A stretch of 64,000 bases of DNA from Ottelia alismoides (taxonomy: Eukaryota; Streptophyta; Magnoliopsida; Alismatales; Hydrocharitaceae): contig JAZKJV010006941.1 of NCBI GenBank assembly GCA_037367405.1, positions 806,001 to 870,000 on the forward strand. Direction: 5' to 3'. The translations under genes were made by a program, and so were the position numbers. The notes beneath the pieces are model-generated. The model did no database searches and was not told where the DNA came from. It worked only from the letters and a program-made list of their open reading frames with translations. Position 1 is the first letter of the stretch. The number at the start of each line of letters is the position of its first letter. Of this stretch, positions 1 through 10,900 are shown in pieces.

Positions 1-1486
1 GAGGCGGCCCGGAATAGCCCTAGAACGGCCGCCTCAGCAAAGCTCTGAGAGGCGACCACCTCAGATGGTCGAGGCAGTCGAGGCGGAGGAAAGGCGGTCC
101 TCAAGGCATTTTTTATTTTCAAAATATTTTGTTTTTATGTAAACCATTTGTCCTATTGCCAATTTCAGATGTTTATAAAGGTCTAGTTGTTTAGGATATA
201 CTTACACAAGATGAATGCTTAAATTGGTCACTTTCATGTTCATATTTACCATTAAATATGTCCAATTATGTCAATAAACTCTTACCATTACAACCTTAAA
301 CAAATGACTCTGCAAATATCATAGAAACATTGCCTGTAAACTTATTTTAAAGGAGTGGTGTTCTATATAAGCTATGTATTATACTGAGAAGAACAAAGAG
401 ACCCATGTACCATAATAAAAATAAACCCCTTAATAAAAAAAATCGCCAGGGGCGCTACCCCCACACCCCCGCAGGGGGGAGCACATCTGCTCCCCCTAGA
501 CTCCCACAGGCTCGCTGACCGGGCAGCGAGACCCCTGTCTTCTTGGGGTATGGTACGACGGGAGGGGGTATATATGACAGTTCTTCAACATGGGCTAGAT
601 GGTTAGAATTCATGAAGATACCAAACAGACTCATTCTCTGATTGGATGAAAATTTAGTAAAAAGGCGTATACAATTGTATATCTTTTCTTTTCGGTGTTC
701 CTATCTTTATAATTTCATAATATGTTATAGTGATATACCTACAATTTCATTAGTATATATTTTATTGTATTTTTATAGGTATTTATCATTATAAACTGAG
801 GCTTACGCCTCGACCACCGCGAGGCTAAGCCTTGCCTCGATTTCAGAGAAACCGCCTCATTCCGTTTTTACTTTTTTAAACCTTGTATGTGGCATACTGG
901 CATGTGGTGGACCTTATAAAAAGGGTGAACTTGTCTTTTGTATAGGTTATGAAACATGTGGCATAATGATATATCAGAAGGCTTATGCAGTTGCTTTCTC
1001 AAGAACAGATGTTGACAAAAAAATTTCTAGTAATCAAGGGGTGATTACCCTATCTCATAAATTCATGTCACAGGTAAAGTTCTCACCTCCGCTTATAAAT
1101 TCCAGGCAAAGTACTCGCCTTAATAAGTCAAGGGTATAATACTAACCTCCTCTACAAATTCATAAGTCGTAAGTAAAGTACACTCTATAATGGACAGACT
1201 CATAGGTAAAGTACTCACATTCACACATAAATTCTAGGCAAAGTACTCACATCTCATAAATTAACAAGTCATATGTATAGTATTTGCCTCCTCCACAAAT
1301 TCATATGTCGCAAGTACTATCTACACTGGACAAACATGACTTTTGGGAATTCCTGCTCACCTCATCTCCCTTATCACACTTTACAAATCTCTTCCCAACT
1401 ATTTTTCGAACCTATGGTAGGTAAAAAGCGAGCAATGGAGGCTTTGCGTACTAAAAAACAGGGGTACGACTTTCAAACATAACAAT
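1..1486. repeat. Degenerate repeats, no gene seen
   Basis: No convincing coding sequence. Bases 1-110 and 790-870 share GAGGCGG/CCTCGAC-rich sequence that looks like two ends of one old element. Bases 425-575 are a GC-rich block related in inverted orientation to 46026-46170. Bases about 1065-1320 are a degenerate tandem array whose recurring motif is roughly AAATTC..GGCAAAGTACTCAC. Nothing here resembles a host exon. If the SPS gene continues left, this is intron sequence. Confidence 0.5.
1065..1320. repeat. Degenerate tandem repeat, unit about 45-55 bp
   Basis: The words 'ggtaaagt(a/t)ctcac', 'ggcaaagtactcgcc', 'aagtaaagtacactc' and 'ataaattc' recur about every 45-55 bp. Copies differ by substitutions and small gaps, so the array is old. 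No coding meaning is evident. Confidence 0.5.
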
Positions 1487-1686
1487 TGACATTTTCTCTA
1501 TTTAAACATCATTGTCTTGTCTATTTTTAACACTTCCATACATAGTAGTCTTGTTAACTCTTTTGTCCCTTCTATCTTTTGGGTATTAGGGTTTCACTCT
1601 ATATAAGAAACCTTAACCCTTCAATAATAATCATCCATTGTTCTCTTAGAAAAAGAAATCATCCATTGATCCTATTGTTTTTTCAA
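1487..1686 (+). mobile_element. 5' LTR of decayed Ty1/copia element
   Basis: This 200 bp segment aligns by eye with the sequence after the copia pol end (21500-21876, which carries a SINE). Both share TTGACRTTTTCTYTATTTARACAT, TATTTTTARCA, then CATAGTAGTC/TGTAGTAGTC and GGTATTARRGTTTCAC. A TATA-like CTATATAAG lies at about 1595. The segment ends in TTTTTTCA, and the bases from about 1688 (TGGAATGAGAAT) look like a mutated tRNA-Met primer-binding site. Ends are approximate and no clean target-site duplication was found. Confidence 0.6.
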
Positions 1687-2356
1687 TATGGAATGAGAAT
1701 GACGGTCGAAGACCATAACTCTAGGTCTTTCTTACCCTAGTTGCCATGGACTCAGGTTTCACTGACATTAGATGGATGTTCGATTGAATTTAGATTTCAG
1801 CAAATGATCAAAAGTGATACCCCATAACCATCTCCTTTTTCCCAGATTTTGTCGACATTACAGTCCATTTCGATATGTTTCGGTCCGTTTCAATCCATGG
1901 CAGTCGATATTTCGGTTCATTTCAGTTACTTTCGATTGAAATGACAGAAAAAGAGGAATCTAGCACATGTATCACAGAAATTTGTCCTCCTAGACTCCTA
2001 GGCAATTATTTCACCTAATTTCGACCACTTTGGGATACTTTTTGAGCTTGATATATTGGTGTATTGCATTGCATCATTTCATCTCATAAAGCACTAGAAA
2101 TTTGCTCATTTTTTGATCTCTCATTCTTGTTGTTGCTATCTACTATGAGGAGTATGTGCAATTGTGAGAGTTCTAGGCTACTAGCAACCTTCCACGTCTT
2201 GTGACTTTAAGCATTTGCCTACTATTCGCTTGGATGTAGATTGTTCTCATGGGTTGCACATTTTATTGGGGTTAATTGTTTTGTTTGTATCTCGTATAAC
2301 ATATATTCTACGGCCACAAACTCAATAATGCATCTATTAAACATACATGTCAGAAA

Positions 2357-2778
2357 TGAGGTAAATTCCTTAGTAGTGTAGTTGAAGAACATAATTCCCC
2401 GAATATGGTCCCAAAAATATTAATTGCCTGATTAATGTTGTGTGAAATCGCATGGAATCTATGCGATATACATGTTGCATATATAAATTTGCACTTATAC
2501 AATAATAGATCAAAGTTGGCATTTTTTACATTTAATAATAATGAAAAACACATGGAATCTATGCGATATAGGTAAAAAAATGAAAATCGCATTTTTTTCT
2601 ATGCGTTATGGGTTTTTTTACTGTTAATAATATATGAAAGTCGCATGTCTTATATGCGATATACATAACGCATAGATTCCATGCGATTTCACTACATTAC
2701 TCAGGGGAATTAACACTTTTGGGACCATATTCGAGGAATTATGTTTTTCAACTACACTACTAAGGAATCTACCTCTGC
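2357..2778. mobile_element. TIR element (MITE), about 420 bp
   Basis: The left end (GAGGTAAATTCCTTAGTAGTG...) is repeated in inverted orientation at the right end (CACTACTAAGGAATCTACCTC), with about 60 bp of terminal inverted repeat including GGTCCCAAAA/TTTTGGGACC. Direct CAGAAA flanks lie at 2351-2356 and 2779-2784 and may be a target duplication. The interior contains repeated copies of 'atcgcatggaatctatgcgatata' in both orientations, so the whole element can fold. No transposase is encoded. Confidence 0.75.
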
Positions 2779-3018
2779 CAGAAAGACTTGTGCATTTGTG
2801 TGTGTATGTGTGTGTATATCTTTTATTTAATTCTTTTTAAAATTAAATATTTTTCAAAAGTTAAAAGTAATTTTTGTCTGATACAAGTTTTAAGCTTCCA
2901 ATTCGAGCTTTAGTTTCTTATATAAGATATCATTTCCCTAGTTCTATTTGTTGGCTTTTGTTTTTCTATGTTATTATTGCATGTGTCACCATTCTCTTCA
3001 TGTTTAGAGAGGTGAAGA

Positions 3019-3276
3019 TAATGGCATCTAATCTCAGTTCCGAATACGGCTCTGGCTCTGAACGGCGTACTACCACTATTAGGGAGATTGGATGGAAATA
3101 AGCTACTAGTCTTGACAGCAACAAGTCCAAGCTTCAATGCAATTTTTACGGGAAGAGAATTGGATGAGGCAGAATCACAAACACTCAATCAGGACATGAT
3201 AAAGAGGAAGGAATCAAACATGGTACATGGACCCACCAAGGAATTCTTGATCCTGATGAATCTTATTCTCAAATAA
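3019..3276 (+). pseudogene. hAT-type transposase BED zinc-finger remnant
   Basis: The plus strand encodes a start-like stretch (MASNLSSEYGSGSERRTTT) followed by REIGWK, a stop, ATSLDSNKSKLQCNFYGKRIG, a second stop and a truncated tail. The order GWKYxTSLDxNxxKxxCNxCGK is typical of the BED finger at the N-terminus of plant hAT transposases and related domesticated proteins. Here the second zinc cysteine is Tyr and two in-frame stops interrupt the finger. The catalytic core is absent. It lies inside the copia gag region, so it probably marks an older hAT insertion. The family call rests on the GWK and CNF motifs only. Confidence 0.45.
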
Positions 3277-3623
3277 AAAATGTAGTACCAGTCAGTATTG
3301 GTGTATTATGTATATTACGTGATGTATTATGACATATGCTATTTTAATTTTAATTATCTATTTTAAAACTACTAATGTTCTTTTCAGGCATGACAAAAGA
3401 AATTGAAATCTAAAATTTAACATAATGTATCATGTTAACATCTTATTATTCGTAAAAAATTGTGTATTTCTACCTCTTTTTTATTGATTAAAGACAATAA
3501 AAATCTCAACTAAAAATGAGTTTATAAGTAATTCCCTCAATTTCCGGCCATTTCACCAAAATTCCACTGAATTTCTCTTCCCATGCTTTATCGAAATGAA
3601 ATCGAAGTCCGACATTTAAGGTC

Positions 3624-5017
3624 TTGCTAGTTGCCACCTTCCATCTTTTCTTAGTAGATGCTATCATGCGACCATGACGTCATTTGTGAATAGCATTCAC
3701 GTACGTGCATCGCTGTTTGTGAAGCATCACTTCCCATGAGCATCTCCCTCACCCAACAGCATCAACCATTGCCCATATTTTGGAGATCAATAGTAAGCAT
3801 GCCTACATCTGTCAATATGTAAGCATCACCCATCTTGGTTGCATCTAAGAGCCAATACTCGATTTGTATGCTAACATTTGTTGTGCATTGCTCCATTAAC
3901 ATCAAATTTGAGGTGCAACAATTGCATATCTATGTGCCATTAAGTGATATGCGCACCAACATCTATTATGCATCGCTACATCAACATCACACATGTTACG
4001 CCAACAATTGTGCCATGTTGATCTGTGAAATGCAAAGAGCATCACTCCATGTGATGCGTTGCAATGGATTTTACCAATTGTTGAAGTTCAACACCTTCCG
4101 ATTCGACAAAATGTTACTTTTGTCGAATTCATCATCGTTAAGATCTAGGTTTGATATCAGCACATTTCTGCTAGACAATACTAATATGTTACACCTAATA
4201 ACATTTTTTGGCTATTAACATCTCATATCACACATCCATATAGCAACATGCATTGTGCATCTTCTCCATTTTGAAGTTATGTGCTATTTATTTATATATC
4301 TAGATAATGACAACGAGTTCTTCAACTTTTTATCTAGAGGCAAAATCTATTGCCTTAACTATCTCAATCTGCCTTCCGACATACTTGTCTATTAGGGATT
4401 ATCGCCATCTTATGCAACTTCTCGGAAATGACCTAATGGCCCAGACTCCACTACTATACTACTATCTCAGCAAGATTCACTACTACTCAAACTAGCATTG
4501 CACCCACTCATACTATTCAGTGGATTATTGATTCAGGGACTTCAAATCAGTTGACTGATGATGATAGCTCTCTTTCTTTATACTAACCATCCATTTTTGT
4601 GAAATCAACTAAACTTGTGAGTGGATCTTTTGCTCTTATTACAACTACTGGGAGAACATGTTTATCATCCAGTTTTAAACTCTCTTGTTTATACTTGGTC
4701 CGGACTTTTCTCTTAGTTTGCTATATGTTCTTAAGTTATGTATGGAGCTAAACTGCAAGGTTATCTTTGATCATTGATATTGCTACGTCCAAGATATCCA
4801 TATTTTGTAGGTTTTTAGTGATGGTCATAAGAATGGTAGACTTTTATATCTTGATATTTCTGACAGTGTCGTAGTCTAATTCTTATGATCTTATCTCTAG
4901 CATATATGCCTTGGATATCCTTTTGCTAGTGCTCTCTCTTAGATATCCATACGGCTCTTTGAAACCATTTGAATATGAGGTTGCTAGTTGCCACCTTCCA
5001 TCTTTTCTTAGTAGATG
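3624..5017 (+). repeat. 37-bp exact direct repeat pair
   Basis: A 37-nt sequence beginning TTGCTAGTTGCCACC occurs identically at 3624-3660 and 4981-5017. The second copy sits where the copia protease passes into integrase. The span given runs from first to last copy. The origin is unclear. Confidence 0.8.
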
Positions 5018-7195
5018 ATATCATCCACACCACAAGATAATTTTTTCCTTGAAAGACTATGCTTGATCATGTTTATTAAGATGTTTGGGGTCCTTATCCA
5101 GTATAAACTATTACAAGACACGTGTACTTTGTTGTTTTTATTTATATTTATAATCACCTAATAAATGAATGGTCATGTTGTCACGACCTTTGCAGGGATC
5201 ATGATTTTTTTCTGCCAGCATCAGAAAATTTAAAATTGATAATGCTCTTGAGTTTATGCAAAATGATTTGGTCATTTTCTTTGATTTCCAAGGAACTATA
5301 CATTAGATGCCATGTCCCAAGCCTCTACACTTTACAATAGAATCGTATTGCAGAAATGAAACTTAGGCATCTTCTAGACATGGCTCGTACTCTCATTACA
5401 TTGATGAAGGTCCCTAAAGACATTCTAGGATGATATTATTATTACTACAACCCATTTGATTAATCGAGTTCCATCCTCCATATTGGGAGGTGCTACTTCA
5501 TTCTCATTGCGTTGTCCTGGTGATAAGCCATTATTGTCTCTATGCTACTTCCGTTAATAGCTATCATGTCAATGATAAGCTTTCTCCTTGTTCAATCAAA
5601 TACATTTTCTTGAGGAATTCTGTAACCCAAAAGGGATACATGTGCGATCTAGTTGGCCATTGCTATTTATTTCTATAGAAGTGGTATTTTTCTAATGAAC
5701 AGGTTTCTTTGTAAAGGATGTTGGAGATATCCTTTTAGAGTTCCCTCCTCCACTCCAGGTACACCAAAGGAGGCAAAAAGAAGTGTTGAGTTAGTCCTTT
5801 ACATACTTCGTCGGATTTGTAGGTTTATGACCATGAAACAGATGATCCCTTACCTGACGTAGATACGGATTCTCAAAGCCTTAAAGATGCATGTTCGATA
5901 TGTAGGTTGCACCTTATGTCGCATTTCACTACTATTAATGGGTTTTTCTAGTGACAAACATATGCTCTTATGGCTATGCCTCCTCTACATGATTATTGTA
6001 CATCCCTTCAGGACTCAGGTTAGAAACATGTTATGAATGAGGAGATGGATGCCCTTGTTTCTAGGGGAAATTGGGACCTTGTTTTAAGTCGCACATGTGT
6101 TACTCATGTTGCTTACAGATTGGTATTTACAACTAAACATTATCTATATGGGTTAGTAGATAGACAAAAGGCTCAATTGATAGCCAAGGGCCTCACTAAG
6201 ACTTATGGAGTGGATTATTTTGAGACTTCCTCTCCAGTGGTTAGGATAGGATCTATCCATACGATTACTTTTGTTGCTACCAAGTGCCAACAAAGACTGA
6301 TCGATTTTTCAAGTATATGTCAAGAATGTGTTCCTTTATTGTGATTTTGAATCTTGAGGAGGAGGTTTATGTGGCACAACCACTGGGATGCACCATTAAG
6401 GGGAGTATGTGTTGTATGCGTAAGGCGATCTATGGCCTAAAGCAGAACCCACGAGCCTAGTTTGATAAACTCACCTCGACGATCGGCTCCCTTGTTTTGC
6501 ATGACTAAGTTTGAGTAATTGAGTCTGCTCAGATGTGTGCTTTAGGTCTTGTAATCCTTGCCATATATGTCGATGATATGGTTATTACTAGAGATAATGA
6601 TGCATGCATTCCCATTACATGGCCTTCTACATAAGGTGTTTCTCACCAAGGACCTTATTTACCCGGCGCTTTCTTGGAATTGAGGTCACAAGTTCTTGGA
6701 GAATTCCTAAGAAAGTGTTGTCTTGATATTTGCAGATGCATGTTTACTTGGTTGTAAACCATCCTCTATTCCAGTTAAGTCTCAAGTTCATCCCACCTCA
6801 GTGGGTCTTGCGTTTAAGGATACCACACGATATAGGAATCTAGTGGGTAAATTTTTGTATCTTACAATCACTACGCACATTTTTTGTATCTTATCGTCGC
6901 TAGGCACATATCTTTCATGCAGTGGGAAAAGTCAGCCAAGACATGGAGAAGTCAAGGTATAGTCATTGGCATGATGTTCTTCTCATCCATAAATATGTGA
7001 AGAGTTCGCAAGATAAGGGATTGTTCTATGTTTTTTAATGGTCACATCGACATTACATTCTATGTAGATGCATACTACACTAGTTTTCTTAGTATATATG
7101 CTCCACCACAAGTTTGCATCTTTTAACATGTTTGTCAGTGGGAAATCGGTCTTGGCACGGCAAAAAACGAATAGTTATTTTGAGATCTAATACAA
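4515..7195 (+). pseudogene. Ty1/copia pol remnant: protease, integrase, RT, RNase H N-half
   Basis: Domains read in order with many stops and frameshifts. Protease: WIIDSGTSNQLT near 4521. Integrase: a DVWGP-like motif at about 5080, then NRIAEMKLRHLLDMARTL near 5340 (family NGVAERKNRHLL) and KYIFLRNSVTQKGYMC near 5605. Reverse transcriptase: MNEEMDALVSRGNWDLV from 6033, DRQKAQLIAKGLTKTYGVDYFET near 6160, RKAIYGLKQNPRA near 6420 and the YVDDMVITR catalytic box near 6570. RNase H N-half: the last readable words are GNRSWHGKKRIVILRSNTKA at about 7139-7199. RNase H resumes at 21139, so the break is an insertion. It cannot encode a working protein. Confidence 0.9.
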
Positions 7196-7210
7196 AAGCA
7201 TGCATTGCAA

Positions 7211-7368
7211 GTCGGTAACTCGGAATCAAAATTAGAATGACATGTTCCTACCTTAGTTCACAAGGCGACCTCTGCGGCACAAAAGGCTCCTGAGGTGGCA
7301 CATTATGTCGCAATGGAGGTTCAACATTCTAGAGTAATAGAGAGTGCTTCCGGGTTGGACATGGTTGC
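7211..7368 (+). pseudogene. REF/SRPP family fragment, 5' part
   Basis: Reading from 7211, the frame gives a degenerate ESKLE-stop-HVPTLV, then HKATSAAQKAPEVAHYVAME and VIESASGLDMVA. This matches the ELDRHVPxLV...AAQKAPEVA...SG order of rubber elongation factor / small rubber particle proteins, which coat lipid droplets or rubber particles and are often stress-induced. The family Arg codon before HVP is TGA here, as expected from CGA to TGA decay. The frame resumes at 20701 after the LTR element. The N-terminal third of the protein is missing. A fragment in a copia RNase H frame is not a working gene. Confidence 0.75.
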
Positions 7369-7842
7369 TGTCACACCCCCAAATTCCGTGATCGAGAATG
7401 ATCGTGCAAACCCGGTAGCGAATGCTCGAGAATGATCGATGGAGCTAGGACTTCAGGAGGAGTCCGAAATACGTGGATATCAGGGAGGTTATCCACGAGA
7501 GTCTGGAGGCTCTACCGTACGTGATGGAGAAGCGTCACACAGGACACTGGCTCAGTAGCAGAGTGTCATGGTGCTAGTAGTAGTGCGAACAGCGAGTACA
7601 GGCAGCAGTGCAAGACATGACGGTGGATGCACGTAGCGATACATACGCGAGCGCAGAAGGGCGGTACGTAGTGAAGCAGTACACATCGAGGAGCAATGTG
7701 GTACGGTCACATAGGCGTACGCACGAAGGCGCACGGTATCGGTATTGATGCGTGGCGATCCAAGGAGGCATGGAGCGTTGCAGGTGCTAAGTACGAGCAT
7801 TGTCGAGCATGCTCGGTTATACGCAGTGGTCTGGAGGCCATG
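7369..7842 (+). mobile_element. 5' LTR, first part, of gag-only LTR element
   Basis: Starts TGTCACACCCCC and matches the first about 470 bp of the 3' LTR beginning at 19488, with small differences such as an extra AGG near 7457. It stops at GGAGGCCATG, where the chromovirus begins, and the LTR resumes at 16886. The two parts total about 1.19 kb against 1.21 kb for the 3' LTR. Confidence 0.92.
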
Positions 7843-7969
7843 TGACTTGTTTGAATTTCATATGTCCATAAAAATCTCAAAGGGTTTTGAACCCATAAAA
7901 ACCTCAAAGGGAAAACAAGCCATATATTTATAATGTGTCTAATTACAAAAGCTTGTTTTGACGATTACA
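7843..7969 (-). other. Chromovirus 3' tail in place of a 3' LTR
   Basis: These 127 bp lie between the chromodomain stop and the CCATG duplication. In element direction they contain TGTAATCG just after the stop, a TATA-like TATAAATATATGG and two copies of a CCTTTGAGRTTTTTATGG motif. A PPT followed by an LTR was expected. I see no extended match to 13099-16885. Confidence 0.5.
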
Positions 7970-10900
7970 TCAAAATAGCTGCGGGTATCGTGCCCGCATG
8001 TCGGCTTCAGTCTCCCACGTCGCTTCTTTGATGCCGTGTCGGTGCCACAAAACCTTGACCAATGAAATCTCCTTGCTGCGAAGCTTCTTCACAGCACGGT
8101 CAAGTATCTGGACTGGCTTCTCCTCATATGTCAGATCCGGCTCTACGTCAAGATTCTCGTAACTGATGACGTGCCGAGGGTCGTGGACATACTTCCTCAG
8201 ATTGGATATGTGGAAAACATCATGAATAGCTGAAAGATGTGGAGGAAGGGCTACTCGGTATGCCACTTTCCCCACTCTGGCCAGAATCTCAAAAGGTCCA
8301 ACATATCGCGGCGCCAACTTGCCACGAACACCAAATCTCTGTACTCCCTTCATGGGAGATACTCGCAAAAATACCCAATCTCCAACCTATAATTTATAGG
8401 ATTGTCATTAGTATGGGATTAAGTTGAACACATATATATCAAATTGAGTGGATGAGGAGAAAATAATTAGATTACCTGAAACTCTAAGTCTCTCCTCCGA
8501 CGGTCTGCATAGCTCTTCTGGCGGCTCTGTGCCGTCAGAAGCCTCCGCCTCACAAGATCAATAGCTCTCGCAGTCTCCTCCAAGAGATCCACGGAATATA
8601 AAGCATGATCACCTACCTCACGCCAACTGAGAGGTGTGAGGCATCTCCGCCCGTATAGGGCCTCGAATGGTGCCATGCCAATACTGGAGTGATAGCTGTT
8701 GTTGTACGTGAATTCCACCAAAGGCAAATGGTCCTTCCAGGACCCTTTCCACTCCAAAGTGCATGCGCGAAGTAGATCCTCAAGTGTCTGAATGGTGCGC
8801 TCACTCTGCCCATCAGTCTGCGGATGATAAGCAGAACTCATCTTCAGCTCTGTCTGTAGTGCTGACATGAACTGCTGCCAATAGTGAGATGTAAATCTCG
8901 AATCTCTGTCAGACACCACCTCTCGTGGTATACCATGTAGCCTGATAATGTTCTGCACATAGAGCTTGGCTAATCTGGATGGAGTATAAGTCGTGTGGAC
9001 AGGTATGAAATGGGCTGACTTGGTCAACCTATCAACAACGACCCATATAGAATCATGTCCACCTGGCGTCTTCGGCAATCCTGTGACAAAATCCATAGAA
9101 ATGCTCTCCCATTTCCACTCGGGAATGGGGAGAGACTGCAGTAATCCTGGCGGTCTCCTGTGCTCGGCCTTGACCATCTGACAGGTCATGCATCTGCTAA
9201 CATGTAGCGCCACATCGCGCTTCATCCCATCCCACCAGAAATGTCGACGCAGATCACGGTACATCTTCGTACTGCCTGGATGGATAGATAACCGTGAACT
9301 GTGTGCCTCGTCGAGAATGTCTCTGCGAAGCTGCTCATCATTGGGTACAACGACCCGTCCTGCCTTCCATAAAATAGACTCTATCACAACAAAGTCATCA
9401 AATTCGTCCTTGACGGCGCGCATGTATCTATCATGAATCCAAGGATCGGTCTTCTGTCCATCTACAATACGATCCCAAAGACTGCTGTATCGTGGAGGTA
9501 CGGTGGTAGAAATGGATGCGCTCTCCTGGGGATGCCAATCACTCAACGCTGCAAGTGTATCCCACGTATATAGCCAGTTCGCCGTACCCTCTGCATGTGC
9601 TCTCCTGCTAAGTGCATCAGCCACCACGTTTCCCTTACCGGGATGGTAAGAGATCGTGCAATCATAATCCTTCAGCAACTCGAGCCATCTGCGCTGCCTC
9701 ATGTTCAGCTCCTTCTGATCAAAGATATATTTCAGACTCTTGTGGTCTGTGAAAATCTCGAAGTTCACCCCATATAGATAGTGGCGCCAGATCTTCAAAG
9801 CGAAGACAACTGCTGCCAACTCCAAGTCATGTGTGGGGTAGTTCCGCTCGTGCGGTCTCAACTGTCGTGATGCGTAAGCAATCACCTGTCCTCTCTGCAT
9901 CAACACTGCTCCGAGACCTTCTCCAGATGCATCCGTGTAGACTGCATAGTCCTGAGTGCCTGAAGGAAGAGCAAGAATAGGTGCCGTAGTCAATCTCTCC
10001 TTCAGTGTCTGGAAGGCCTGCTCACATGAATCGTCCCAAATGAATGGAACTCCCTTCTGCGTCAATCGTGTCAATGGACGGACGATGCGTGAAAATCCGC
10101 TGACAAAGCGTCTGTAATAGCCCGCTAATCCGAGGAAGCTCCGGATCTGAGTGACTGTCTTGGGCTGCTCCCAAGACATAACTGCATCTATCTTCGCAGG
10201 ATCAACCGCGATACCTGCCCCAGAAATGATATGCCAGAGAAATGAGACCTGGGATAACCAGAACTCACACTTGCTCAACTTGGCATATAGTTTGTGCTCT
10301 CGTAATGTGTCTAAGACGATCCGCAGATTATTAGCATGATCCTCTTCATTCCGTGAATAGATGAGCACATCATCGATGAACACCACTACAAACCTGTCCA
10401 AGTATGGACGGAAGATACGGTTCATCATATCCATGAAAGCCGCAGATGCATTGGTGAGCCCAAACGGCATCACCACAAACTCGTAGTGTCCATAGCGAGT
10501 CCTGAAGGCTGTCTTCGGAATATCCGACTCGCGAATCCTCAGCTGATGGTAACCTGAGCGAAGATCGATCTTCGAGAAAACCGAAGATCCCTGGAGCTGG
10601 TCAAACAAATCATCGATACGTGGCAAGGGATAACGGTTCTTCACCGTTCTCTTGTTCAGCTGCCTGTAATCGATGCATAGTCTCATGGATCCATCCTTCT
10701 TCTTGACAAATAGAACCGGAGCACCCCAAGGTGAAGTGCTCGGCCTCACGAATCCCAAGTCAAGCAACTCCTGCAACTGCACCTTCAGCTCCCTCAACTC
10801 GGCTGGTGCCATGCGATATGGTGCCATAGAGATCGGCTGTGTATCTGGCAACAATGTGATCTCGAACTCAATCTCCCTCTCAGGAGGTAGCCCTGGTAGC

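Larger units (their letters stand above)
1687..4500 (+). mobile_element. Copia 5' internal region, gag not recognisable, later insertions
   Basis: Between the copia 5' LTR and the protease remnant the expected gag gene cannot be read. The region instead holds a TIR element (2357-2778), a hAT-like BED finger remnant (about 3019-3276) and low-complexity sequence with many GCATC words (3690-4260). Bases 1850-1990 and 3535-3610 share TTTCGAT/TCGAAATG-type words and may be ends of one old inserted element. That is inference. Confidence 0.4.

Noticed and set aside
3835..4218. 127-codon plus-strand open frame
   Set aside because: Low-complexity repeats of GCATC-type words give a compositionally odd product with no family match.
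4500..7195. Possible active copia element
   Set aside because: Stops and frameshifts occur in every domain, gag is gone and the RNase H is split.
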